DNA of 64,000 bases. Source: Neckera pumila. Its lineage: Eukaryota; Streptophyta; Bryopsida; Hypnales; Neckeraceae. Shown piece after piece: positions 1-10,535 of the stretch; position 1 is the stretch's first letter, and each line of letters begins with the position of its first letter. The position numbers and the translations under genes were made by a program. The notes below the pieces were generated by a model. It saw only the letters and a list, made by a program, of their open reading frames with translations, did no database searches and was not told the DNA's origin. The DNA lies in NCBI GenBank assembly GCA_963969595.1, contig OZ018409.1:29711282-29775281 (forward strand), given 5' to 3'.

Positions 1-516
1 CTAGTAGCTTTGTTGTGCCATTATGAATGGGGAGAACCCTGTTGTGCAACTTTTTTTTTTTGTATGAGGTACAGGATTCTATTTGCATGACTGTAGGCAT
101 TTGAACATATCTAGGGGTGCTATATTTGGGAGATTTACGTAAAGCTATAGAGATTGTTGGTTATGATAAGAGCCAATTCTGTTGTGATTAAAATCTTATG
201 CAATTCATCGGGGTAGGTTGTCGTCCAGTATGAAGGGACAGTAGGCAGCTCCATCTCTATTCAAATGTGAGTGGCCATAGTCATTTTGCCATGACGTGCA
301 TACACCAGTTGGTAATTGGTCCAACCCTAATGTATGTTTACATGTCTAGCAATTGCTCAGGAGGGGCTAATATATGAGACGGTATCAATTTTTTGTAATG
401 GTTTTAGTATCCTCTACTTTGGGATATTTATAATTCTGGCTTGAATCGATGCCTTTTTCAACAAGATGTCATGTTTTTCCGCTTGAAACTGATTCGTTCA
501 TTCTCTCATGACTCAG
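1..516 (+). other. Final intron of UEV1-type gene (left part outside window)
   Basis: This stretch ends in a good acceptor (ttctctcatgactcag, ending at 516) immediately before the UEV last exon. I found no coding match to the preceding UEV exon, so the intron probably runs past the left edge. Parts of 130-430 resemble 9,820-10,140 in the same orientation. Examples are the block around 'aagagccaa' followed by 'tctgttg', and the block around 'ttttgcca' followed by 'acacca'. Confidence 0.6.
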
Positions 517-657
517 GTTGATCCAAGATATTTCCCAATGCTTGCAAATTGGCGCCGCCAGTACACAATGGAGGGCATTTTGGTCGAGCTGAAGAAAGAG
601 ATGGCCAGCCCAGCCAACCGGAAGTTACAACAACCCCCAGAAGGAAGCACGTATTGA
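517..657 (+). CDS. UEV1: Ubiquitin-conjugating enzyme E2 variant (UEV1/MMZ type), last exon, partial
   Basis: The exon encodes the last 46 residues and a TGA stop of a UEV1-type protein. Visible stretches are [20 protein letters not shown], then [14 protein letters not shown] and a QPPEG-containing end. This is the characteristic C-terminal helix and tail of plant UEV1 (MMZ) proteins. Known family role: these are inactive E2-like proteins lacking the catalytic cysteine. They pair with UBC13 to build lysine-63-linked ubiquitin chains, used in error-free DNA-damage tolerance and other signalling. The exon begins in phase 0 after an AG acceptor. The E2 fold core and the start codon lie beyond the left edge, so this is a partial gene cut by the window and not a broken one. 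Codon use and GC content stand out from the AT-rich flanks. The assignment is firm at family level; which UEV1 paralogue it is cannot be told. Confidence 0.9.
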   Translation, partial: VDPRYFPMLANWRRQYTMEGILVELKKEMASPANRKLQQPPEGSTY

Positions 658-2369
658 AAATCATGACTTCGTTGAAACAGGTCAATGTTTCAACATAGGT
701 CACACTTTTCGACCCTCAATGTTTCGACATCAGATTTTTACTGTGGATTAGTCTTTTTTTTTCCTTCAAGTTTCCATATAGGTAGTCGATTTTTAGAATT
801 GCTTGTAAGACATGCATTATGCTGGAATAGTGTGGGTGTCATTGGGGCACGGCATAGACTATAACCTAGAGATTCCCTTCCTTCGGTCTACTGTGTCACT
901 TCATTGGAGGATGGAATATCCCTCCCTGGTGGTATTCTTCGAGATACTGACATCTGACTAGCAAGGTCCCAATTATTTTCATGGGAGGATACGGAACCCC
1001 TGCCAGTAATGGGTAAAAATGTTACTTTGTCAGTTGAAGCCTAAGATGTTGTGACTTGTGAGGATTTTTCTTTTATGTTACGTGGTCTGATTGTTGTTGT
1101 AAGGTTGTTATAAAGGTGAGGATGGACATCATCATTCACCTGCAATTGAGTGCGTCTCCCTACCACAGTAAGTTACTCTGGAGCCCAGCTCTTATTGTTT
1201 CAGTGCCAATTCTTATACTGTAATAGGACCCATGTACCGTACTTGCTGGTCATATTCATGTTTTTGGCTCTGCACCAAAGGGAGGAAGTTTGGCATTGAC
1301 AAAACTGCATATTTTTTAAGTTGGAGGAGGACCTTATTCGAAAAGCGTGTCGGTGTTTAGAGTAGGGTCTCTCATAGTCTCATAGTATAGAATAGGTGCT
1401 TGTTTTCTGGGACATCTTGCATTTCACACTTGAAATCCAATTTTCCTTTGTTCTAGAAGGTTGCAAAGTCTTTGTTGGAGGCTCGACGACTGTTCACAAT
1501 GTTTGACAATGTTTGACGGTTTTCTTCTTATACTCTACAACTTCTTCACTGCAGCTAAACTTTGGTGGTGATGCAAAGTGGAATTTTTGGAGCAAAAAAT
1601 TAATGATTTCATGTTGAATCTACAATCAAGCTTCAATACTAGTTTTGAATAAAAAGTTTGATATGTTATAAACCCTTTATAGCTTTACTAGGTCTATTTT
1701 TTGGATGATGGACAGAATGCAAAAGGATAGATTTTTCATTGAACACTTGAGCGGAGTAGATTCCCAAATATATTTTATAAATTTATTCATATTCTATAAA
1801 TAGAAAATTGAAAGTATGTCACTTCAAAAAGACAATCTTTTGAAAATCAAAATGACCTCCAAAAATAAGCTCTACAAATCCAATTTTCATATAATTGTTT
1901 GATAAATATATAGAGTGTTTTACAATTATAAATTCATTGCAACAAACTTTATTGTAAAGTTTTCAATATGTTGGATGGAATTGTGTCGAGGCAAATGGAT
2001 TTTTTAGTACTTTTCAAATTACATTAATACATATAGATGATAGCTATTATAAATGTAGTCATAGAATTATAAATCAAAATTCAAAAGTTACAACTTTTGT
2101 ATACAAAACAATACGGAGCACTAAACTATTTTAGGAGTTTAAGATTTGCAACTTACTAGGTTAGTAAAATTGGTTCATTTGGTTTTGAAATTCTAGACAA
2201 AGTTGAAAAAAATAGTTAGAAACCTATAGTTGGTGGCAAAGCTTGTAGGGTTTTCAAAATATTTGATGCATGACTTCAAGGTTTCATGTAGAAACAAAAC
2301 ATATAGATATGCATCTTGATAGAGGATTATCTAATAGCTTATGATCATAATAATGGCTCTTTTAATTCA
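658..2369 (+). other. 3' UTR/flank of the UEV gene, then AT-rich intergenic DNA
   Basis: About 658-1,560 is of moderate composition with no open frame and is probably 3' UTR and flank. From about 1,560 it becomes strongly AT-rich with no recognisable gene. Confidence 0.4.
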
Positions 2370-3202
2370 AGGTTAATGATAAAACCAAATAAATTAATGT
2401 TGTTTAAATATAGTATCTTGAATGTACTAGCTAAATTAGTATAAAATTGGAAAGAAAAAATTTCAAAAACTTTGACTATATAGATAGTAAGATATATAAA
2501 TTGAAGAAAATGTTTTTTCTTAACTAACTAAAATTTAAGGCATTGAATCTTCTTAGCTTAAAATTTTTGCAATATAAATTTTGAATTAAATTTTTTTTTT
2601 ATGTTCAAGAATTGAGTTGAGAGTTTGGAAAAAAAAATTAAAAAAACAGATACTTGATGGTTAAACTCTTAAAAAATTATTTAGTACAAGATAGAAAGAA
2701 ATCTAAATCATTAATAATTTTAAGATGGAATTGAAACACTCTAATCCCAATGGTCAGATTGTTCCAGAAAGCAAACTAATCTATGTGGAATTTTTATTTA
2801 ACTGTGAAAATTGAGTTCCAAAATGAATTTTATAAGGTTGTTTTTGAAGAATATGCACTAATTGTCCAAAAAACAAGACTCTCTATAACTTTCTCATTAC
2901 TAGTCCAAATAGAATGAATCAAATCTTTTTATGTAGACCAAAAAAAATCTATGACAAAAAAAATTTAAAATTGAGTTTTTGTGATTTTTTGTGTTGTCCA
3001 ACAAATTCCATTTTGAGCTTAGGAAGGTATAACTTTTGCTCTCATACACCAATTGAATTGAAATTGCATTCCCAAAAAAATTAATGTGTTTTTCTATTTT
3101 CAATAAAATATTCAAAAAATCATGCCAAAAATTGAGATCATAAGAACTTACCCAAATATTTATTTGTCCCATGTATGGACACTTGGTCCTTTGGAGGTTA
3201 AT
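2370..3202. mobile_element. TTAA-bounded piggyBac-like non-autonomous element, copy A1
   Basis: The right end (GGTCCTTTGGAGGTTAA, ending 3,202) and the interior match the other copies of this family. Shared interior features are a block around 'aatttcaaaaactttgac', one around 'taacttttgctc', and a GTCC...GGAC hairpin before the end. The left end is eroded and placed only approximately, at a TTAA near 2,370. No coding capacity. Confidence 0.55.
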
Positions 3203-4148
3203 TTCTAAACAATGTTAGAGCATTACAAGTAGTTTGATCAAAGTTCACACTACCAAAATACATGGTCATTCTTGTGGAAAATGGATCATTTCTTTGTAAT
3301 CCACAATTTTGACTTCCAACCAATTGGAAGTCTTCTAGTTTGCAAAAGCAAAAAGAATCTCCATTGTCGCAAATGTAATGACCTATTTTTAGAAGAAAAA
3401 ACAATAATTGACAAAGTTTCTAATCCTAATGAAAATGCAAATTTTTCCAAGCTAAAAGAATCTTTTTGATAGGTCCAAACATTAATTGTGCACTTTTCAT
3501 TTCAAAAAGGTTGAAGTGCATTTATTTGCTATACTATTAGCAATTCTATTATATTTATTCTAAAAACAAATACAGTATATGAGGATCTAATCCTATAGCA
3601 CCAGCTTGCTTTCTGAATAAAATCCTATTCAAACTTTCCCATATACATGCACACTAATTTGTCCTAATAATGTATGTGATGCTAATTTATCAAATTCACA
3701 ATATTTTGGTTGAAATATTACTCTATTGAAGTAATATCAAAAATAAAATTTTGCATTGACACTAATTTTCAAAGTGACACTAACTCCCTCCTAACAATTA
3801 GGACAAATCACTATAAGTTTGTCAATACAAAGCCTCCTCCCCTTTGGTTCAAAACCAATAAATTTTTGAGGAATCCATTTTGTATATGAACTTATTCTTG
3901 AATCTAATCCTAAATTGAGCTAGTATTATGAAGGCTACCTTTATTTTGTGGTTGAATAAGGTAGAACCACCTAAAAGTGACACTTTTTCTTGTTTGACTA
4001 TCTCAAAAGTTGAACGACCCAAAAAATTTGATGAGATTACTAGCAAACTTGAAAGAAACACAATCCAAGTGATTTCGTAATTTTTCGACACTCTAATAAC
4101 ATTTTATAAATTTTCAAAACTGAGAACATATACATAGCCTATGCATAA
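3203..4148. other. AT-rich intergenic DNA, nothing recognised
   Basis: The short open frames here have no recognisable protein features. No RNA gene was seen. Confidence 0.5.
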
Positions 4149-5072
4149 TAACCCTTAAAGGCCCAAGGCCCTTTTTCTGCCAAAAAACACCCAACTGTTA
4201 TTTTTTTAGCAAAGAGTGAAAAAACATTAAAAAATGTTGTTTTTGCACATCTAACCATAGGATCTTACACCTAACTAGTATGAGAATGTGTGGAAAAAAT
4301 TTCAAAACTTTTGACCGCACAGATTGCAAGATATCTACGTTTAAAGTGAAAAAAATAAATTTTTCAGCACATTGTGGGACTGGATTTTTTGACTTTGAAC
4401 ATTTTTAACTTAAAATTTTTACTTTACAAAGTTTTGAGCTTTAAATGTTTATAGTGGAGAATTGAGTTGAAAATCTACCCAAAAAAAAAAATTTCAAAAA
4501 AACTTAATTTTTATTATTAAAAACATTGTTAAGTAGAAGTAGGTATGAGATAGAAGGAAAATCTAAAATATTCATATATTTTGGATGGAATTAAAATGCA
4601 CTAATCCCAATGGTCAGATTGTTCTAGCAAGTAAACTTAACCATGCAAAAAAAGAATTTGAAAAATTTGAAAAACTGCATTCATAAATGAATCCTACAAG
4701 TTGTTGTTCTCAAAAAAATGCTCTAAATGCCCAAAAAACAAGAATGTCCATAACTTTCTCATAACAAATCCAAATGAACTGAATCAAAGCTAATTAGATA
4801 GAAAAAAATATAATCTATGAGAAAAAATACTAAAATAAAAAAAAAAAAAAGTGCAAATTTTTTTGCTTGCCCGCCGTCCCTTGTTTTGAGCTTATTTGGT
4901 CATAACTTTTGTTCCCGAGCACCAATTGTGAAAAAAATGATATTCCCATGAAGCTAATCAGTTTTTCTACCTTCCAAAAAAGTTTCAAAAATCAAGAGAA
5001 TATTTTAGCCCATAGATACCTGCCCAAAAATGCATTTGTCCCTCGGAGGGACAACGGGCTTTTAGGGATTAA
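4149..5072. mobile_element. TTAA-type piggyBac-like non-autonomous element, copy A2 (924 bp)
   Basis: The left end reads TAACCCTTAAAGGCCCAAGG and the right end TTTTAGGGATTAA, so the ends are inverted repeats of the family consensus TTAACCCCTAAAGGACC. Just inside the right end lies a perfect 7-bp stem palindrome, GTCCCTCGGAGGGAC. The full-length relatives (A4, A5, A6) are 921-927 bp, so this copy is essentially complete. There is no ORF for a transposase; mobility would have required one supplied in trans. Confidence 0.75.
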
Positions 5073-5394
5073 CAATTCACTCACCCTTGAAACATGAAAT
5101 GTCTCATTTTTCATTGGTTATTGCAAAAAACTCCTCACCTCTCATTAGTTGCTTTTCAAAAGTTGTTGTGGTTTTAAAGCTTGGAAGTGGGCCATTTTTG
5201 AAGTGTTGCAGAATGGAATATGTTACTTTTAGTGTTTCTGCTGTACCTTGAAGTGGTTCCACGACCATGACCACAAGCACTCGTCAAAAATACACACATA
5301 GACATAGAAAAAATTATATCTAAATTTTCTAAAATTTTCCAGCTTTGTTTCAGGGAATTAAGTTATTGTGAGCTGAAGCTGTTCACAAAATATG
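5073..5394. other. Intergenic DNA upstream of the coiled-coil gene
   Basis: AT-rich DNA between element A2 and the presumed transcript leader. I see no gene. Confidence 0.4.
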
Positions 5395-5415
5395 AAAAAA
5401 AAAAAAAAAAAAAAA
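5395..5415 (+). repeat. Poly(A) tract, 21 bp
   Basis: A run of 21 A, at the boundary between AT-rich intergenic DNA and the GC-richer leader of the downstream gene. It forces lysine or phenylalanine runs in shadow ORFs, which are not genes. Confidence 0.9.
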
Positions 5416-6882
5416 TTCTTCAGTCTGGACGAGCCAGTGAGTGGACGGTGCCACCCTCTCCGCCTTCACTGCCATGCCCACCGGCTCTTTCCACTCGTCA
5501 CTCATTTTCTCGTCTTCCTCTCGCAGGCACTTGGCTCCCAGTGCTTGTTGTTGCAACAACAAGCGCAGCTTTCGACAGTAGTTCTCTGCCACCGCAAACG
5601 CCTACATGCAGGTAACGAATCTGCAGTGTCAAACAAAGTCTTTCACTTCACAGGTTCTGTCAGTTTTCCTTGGGCGGGACTCCCTTGTTGCAAAGCTTTG
5701 GCTTGGGGAGGAGATTCCCTGGAGTTTTGGGTACTAATAAGTTATCATATCTGAGGTTGGAATAGTTTTCTGGTTTGTGGAGTCAAGTTGCCTGGTGAGT
5801 TTGGGAGGTTTTTATCGTCCCCTTTGCAGAAGCGTTGCAGATTACGTCTTGGTTTGGAAGTGGGATCCAAGGTTTGTTTAGTTTTTGTTGGGCTCTGTTG
5901 ATGTAAAAGCTTTGGTTTGGGTGGAGGTTGTGTGTGTGCTGAGAGTTTTGAGGTGTTATCATGGTCGAGGTTGTAATAGTTTTCTGGTTGGTGGAAGAAG
6001 GTGCCTAGTGAGTTTGGGAGTGGCTAATCATTCTCCTTCTTTAGAGGCTTTGCTGATTATGTCTTGGTTTGAAAGTGGGATCTAGGGTTCGGATTTTATC
6101 TCAGTGTTCAGTAGTCTAGGTTATGTCTGTTTGGGGATCTTTGAAAAATTTCTGATGTAAGTCTAGTTGTTGGTTTCGTTTATAGGCTCTTGCATCGCGA
6201 GGACGTGCTTATCGTGTAGTTCGTGTAGGGTTTTGCTGGGCTCTGTTGTTGAAAAGCTTTGGTTTTGGGTGAAGATTCCGTGGTTGTGTGCTTGGAGTTT
6301 TTGGGATACTATCATGTCCGAGGTCGTAGTAGTTTTTGGGTTAGTGGAGTGAGGTGCCTGGTGAGTTTTGGAGGTGCTAATCATCCCCTTTTCAGAGGCT
6401 TTGCAGATTATGTCTTGGTTTGGAAGTGGGATCTAGGGTTCAGATTTTAGCTGGGTTTTCATTTGTCTAGGTTGGGTCTGTTTTGGGGATCTTTGGAAAA
6501 TTTCTGGTTTAAGTCTAGTTGTTGGTTTCGTTTACACGCTCTTGCATTTCAGGGGCGTGCGTGTCATGTAGGGCATGATGTGTCTTACTAGCTAGGGTTT
6601 GTGTTTTGCTCGTAGATATTACTACATCCTAGATGTTCGCATTTTGGTGAGGGGTGTTGTGAGGGTTTAGCAAGTACCGTCGTTTGTACGGTGTATGTTC
6701 TTGTTCGATGTTCTACCGTTCACTCAGTGACTCAAGTACAAGCTCGTAGCTCGGTTGCGCACGCATTTGAATTCCGATTCTGTATGTTCTTACACTGCTC
6801 TGATGTTCTCTCTGCAGTGACTAGGTTTTGCAAAAACGAGCCTACCTTGAAGGCACCCACTTGCTTTCTCATGCTACTCAAA
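5416..6882 (+). promoter_or_regulatory. Presumed 5' leader with a 5' UTR intron
   Basis: GC content rises here and continues to the ATG at 6,883. A consensus donor (CAG|GTAACG, intron from 5,612) and a good acceptor with pyrimidine tract (gttctctctgcag, ending 6,817) suggest one 5' UTR intron of about 1.2 kb. The upstream open frame from 6,691 has no recognisable protein sequence until the signal peptide begins. Transcription start is not determinable. Confidence 0.45.
5690..6590 (+). repeat. Tandem repeat array in the 5' leader/intron, about 350-bp period, 2.5 copies
   Basis: Blocks recur in the same order. 'Attatgtcttggttt' type sequence lies near 5,843, 6,055 and 6,408, and 'gggctctgttg' followed by 'aaagctttggttt' lies near 5,890 and 6,239. 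Copies 2 and 3 are about 350 bp long; the first is shorter (about 210 bp to the next). Confidence 0.75.
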
Positions 6883-8866
6883 ATGGCATCCACAAAACCC
6901 CTTCTACTGCTCCTCCTCCTGTGCTTCTCCCTAAGCACGGTATCCCATTGCGAGTCCACCCCTCATGATGACACCAACGAGCTCACCCTCCTCAAATCCA
7001 AGCTTCATACTCTGGAGGAAGGCTTGAAATCCAAGGAATCAAAGATCAAAGAACTCGAACACGAGCTCACCACTGTCCGTTCCCGCGACGTCTCCCAACT
7101 CAAGGTGGACTCCGCCATGTCCAAGATCCGTGAGCTCGAGTCCCAAGTCCAATCCCTCCAAGACGAATCCGCCAAGCTCAAAACCGAAGCCGATTTACAT
7201 GCGAATCATGCCAAAACAGTCTCAGAAACCGCTTCTTCTCACTTATCTGAGAAGGAGAAAGCCATCAAGGCTTTAGAGGATCAGAAGCTTCGTCTCCAGA
7301 AGGCAGAGCGTGGGTTACAAATAGCTGAAGCAGCGATGTTGAAAGCGAAAGCAGAAGCTGAGGAGAAAGCTCGAAAGTTGGATGATCTTCACCAATCGTG
7401 GTTACCTCCTTGGGCTGCTACCCATGCTGAGAGTTTGCAGAAGACGGCGAGTTCAAGGTGGTCTACTCATGGGGAGCCCGTGGTGAAGGAGTTCAAGAGG
7501 TCGGCGAGTAGTAAGGTGGGGGATGCACATGGGTATGTGAAGCCGCATCTTGATACGTTTCATGCGAAGGTGAAGCCGGCGATCAGGGAGAAGTGGCAGA
7601 AGGTGGTGGTGGCGGTGACGCCCCATATTGAGCGTGTGAAGAAAGGGGTGGAGTCGGGGAGGGAGTATGTGGCACCCCATGTGGAGACTGTGCAGAAGAC
7701 TGTGAATCCCTACGTGGAGGTATGGACGTTCTCACATTAGACATTGCTGGTTATTGAATTGTCGTTTTTGCACTGGGCTTTGGGTAGAATTACGTTGCTC
7801 CAGGAGTTTTTTCGTAGCATTTTCGGTAGAGTCTTCACCGAATTAGAGCTTGCTGGTTATTGAATTTTCATGTTTTCGCTGGGCTTTTGAGAGAATTAGG
7901 CTGCTCCAGGAGGTTTACTTTGCATTAGCAGTAGAGTCTTCACCATATCAGACCTTGCTGGTTATTGAATATGCATGTTTCTGCTGGGCTTTTAGTAGAA
8001 TTAGGGTGATCCAGGAGGTTTTGCACAGCATTGTCAGGAGAGTCTTCACCGTGATGATGATTGTTCTAAAAGCTCCTGGAAAAAGTTGATTCTACTGAAA
8101 GCTCTGTTTTTGTTGCCCGACTTCATTCGCGCCCACTTTCTGATTTACTTGATTCCACTTCGTATGTGGTTATTTTTTTTTGGGGATCATCTTCAACTTC
8201 TGATTGAAATTTTACCTTTTTACAGTGCTTCCGGAGAATTAGACTGCTCCAGGAGCTTGTTCGACAGCATCATCAAGAGAGTGTTCGCTTTGAATACCCT
8301 TGATGATGCTTTGCAACAGCTTCTGGAACAGCTTAATTCGACTGAAAGCCCTGTTTTTTGTTACCCTTTTCGATTCGTGATTCTTCTTGAATTACCTGAT
8401 TCCACTTCGTATGTGGTCAATTCTTCTTGATGATCAGCTTCACCTGCTTGGGTTAATATAATCGTGACATGGACATCATGTGCAGTCTGTGAAAGTGAAG
8501 AGCAAGCCGTACATCGACCAGGCGAAGACCTGTGCTGCCCCTCATTTGGAGCGCGTTCAGACTCTGGCTGGTCCTCACTACCGCCGTGCCATCACTGCTG
8601 CCTACAACTACCACTCCCAAGTGCAGCGTCAGTTGAAGGGGAAGTTGGGCAAGTACAAGTTTGCGACGGATCAGTTCATTTGGTTTTTGGCTGCTGCTAT
8701 TCTGGCCCTTCCCTTCGTCACCGTGTTCATGTTCCTGCGCTCGTTGTGGTGTTCTCCCAAGAAGTCCGTGCATCACAAGAGGCACCGCAGCTCGCACAGC
8801 GGCTCCTCGTCCCATAGCAAGAAGCCCCGAAGGTCCAAGCAAGCAGATAAGCAGTTCGAGAAGTAG
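6883..8866 (+). CDS. Coiled-coil, C-terminal membrane-anchored secretory-pathway protein (plant At2g24420/At4g31340 family)
   Basis: Exons 6,883-7,719 and 8,486-8,866, phase-0 junction (GAG|GTATGG ... TGTGCAG|TCT), 405 residues. Residues 1-23 are a signal peptide (MASTKP, a run of seven leucines, then LSTVSHC). About 30-165 is a charged heptad-rich coiled coil. Next comes LPPWAATHAES, matching the LPPWLAVHW-type motif of the Arabidopsis family. About 195-340 are repeated amphipathic K/APH segments. About 343-367 is one membrane span (FIWFLAAAILALPF), followed by a basic Ser/His/Lys tail. The ATG at 6,883 is chosen because it starts the signal peptide; the frame is open further upstream but carries nothing protein-like. 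The family is annotated as 'DNA repair ATPase-related' or 'myosin heavy chain-related' in Arabidopsis, labels that come from coiled-coil similarity and not from tested function. The topology suggests an ER or endomembrane protein with a lumenal coiled coil and a cytosolic tail. Family match is strong; function is unknown. Confidence 0.88.
7741..8055 (+). repeat. Three tandem 105-bp repeats inside the intron
   Basis: Units start near 7,741, 7,847 and 7,952. Each has 'tgctggttattgaat', a 'gggctt' block, 'gctccaggag' and 'agagtcttcacc'. A diverged fourth unit lies at 8,226-8,300. A second duplicated block (CTGAAAGC...CCTGTTTTTTG and TGATTCCACTTCGTATGTGG) recurs about 250 bp apart at 8,093-8,170 and 8,341-8,417. 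Confidence 0.85.
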
Positions 8867-9249
8867 AAAGTGGCTGGAAGGTGGGTGCATTTTACTTCGA
8901 ACCAAATTTCTGTGAAATATGGAGTTTAGTGATCTGAAGTTTAGTGATTTGAAGTATACTAGTGTATATGATTATCATAACATTATTCAGCAGCAGGAGC
9001 AGCAGCAGCAGGGTGTCTCTCACGAACGTGGAGAAAATCACGGAGAAATCACTTGCATTGATTTTAATGTCTCTTCACTACAGTTATTTGTTTCACGTGC
9101 ATTACCCTGGTTTCTCATAGATACTTCTTCACTTGCTAGGGAAAAATCCAACTTTTGACAAAAGTCTGAATATTTGGCCTGCTTTTATTTAGAGAAGCTT
9201 TCTGCCTTTGGGTGAAAAATGTTACGATAGGTGTTGGTCTGGGGGTAAG
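8867..9249 (+). other. 3' UTR and flank of the coiled-coil gene
   Basis: Follows the TAG stop. It contains short direct repeats (GAAGTTTAGTGAT units at 8,925-8,955) and a CAG-rich run. No gene seen. Confidence 0.45.
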
Positions 9250-9388
9250 GTAATAGACCCTATTTATCACAATTTAGAATTCACCCTATTTGTGCCACTA
9301 TGTATCATTAGTGTACATTTTCAAATGCATTACATAGTGGCTACCAAGTGGCACAAATAGTCACATACCACACAAATAGGGTCTCTTG
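9250..9388. mobile_element. Fold-back miniature element, about 135 bp
   Basis: Arms begin GACCCTATTT near 9,255 and end AAATAGGGTC near 9,384. The inner parts also pair: 'ccctatttgtgccact' against 'aagtggcacaaatag', and 'ctatgta' against 'tacatag'. Nearly the whole segment can fold into one hairpin. No clear target duplication. Confidence 0.65.
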
Positions 9389-10252
9389 ATTTACCATACA
9401 ATATTCATTTCAACTTTAAGTTCTGTCTTTTATGTCTTTTATTTTTTGGTGATTTGTTCTTTCAACTTCCAATCCATTAAAATTGCTTGCACCTATCAGT
9501 TTCACCCATAAGTATGGTTTCGCCCATAAGTATGCTGATTTCGGTACATTGTTGATAATAGGTGCACCACCTTTTATCTCTCGGAAGCTTGTGAAACTGG
9601 CTCCGCTGCTGCTGCTACAACATCAACGTCTGCACATCCTTACCAGGAGAACCTAGTCATGGAGGTGGACTGAGAGAAAACACTGGAGGCAAGAGATGCA
9701 GCAGATTTGTCATGTGCTACATATTTTTCAATTCTGGTGCAAGTATATTTCAAATCTAGCCTTAGGGTTTTGATTGCAGGAATTGTGTAGGGAAGAGGAT
9801 ACTAGCGTATCTATGTCACTTGAAGCATTATAACCAACATGTAGGGGAGTTTTTTGGAGGGGGGGAGATGTATAGAGCTCAAGTGATCTTTTGATTGTAA
9901 GAGCCAAATCTGTTGAGGTTAAATTTTCAGCACTGTGTAAGAACTTCGTATGTAATTTCAAAGTGGAATGTTGTAGATCACTTCAGTGAAGGGACTGGGG
10001 AGCGACTATTTCCATGCTTTGGTTATTTTGCCAAGTCATGCTTACACCACTTGCTAATTGAATGTCAAGTGAGTTTGAATAGTGAGTTGCCCTTGAAAGG
10101 GCTAACATAGGAGATGGCCTGAAATTCTAGTGGTTTTAGTATCTTCTATTTTTTTTAATCTTCTCAAAGAAACATCATGAATGTCTACATTGATGTCAAG
10201 ATTTCAAAATAGACTAGTGTGCCCTGTGTCGTTGCCACAACCAAAACGAAAG
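9389..10252. other. Intergenic DNA with a segment related to the UEV intron
   Basis: No gene. About 9,820-10,140 is a diverged copy, same orientation, of 130-430 in the UEV intron. It may mark an old local duplication or a dispersed repeat. Confidence 0.45.
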
Positions 10253-10535
10253 GAAAAGTCATATTTCTATTTTTTTTATTGATATAAAAAACTTAAAATT
10301 CAAACACTTGCACATTCTTATTTCAAACGCCACGAAACAAAGCCCGTCCACCCCTCCTTGCCAAGAGCTTTCCATCGGTCCAAGAATGCAACCATAGTCA
10401 AAGTCAAAGTAATTTTCTAATTTTTTGATTCATAAATACTTTGAAATTTCAATAACTTCTGCATAGTAGCTCCAAACACCACGAAACCAAGTCCGTGCAC
10501 CCCTCCTCGTCGAGGGCTTTCCGACGATACCAAGC
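10253..10535 (+). repeat. Tandem duplication, about 148-bp unit, two diverged copies
   Basis: Both copies contain 'cacgaaac' followed by 'aag', then 'ccgt', then 'cacccctcct', and a 'gctttcc' block (10,328-10,386 and 10,476-10,535), preceded by an AT-rich stretch with 'ttcaaa' and 'ctt' blocks. Confidence 0.7.

Noticed and set aside
5392..5754. 120-codon ORF starting in the poly(A) tract
   Set aside because: It begins with a lysine run from the poly(A) tract and crosses the presumed 5' UTR splice donor; no protein features.
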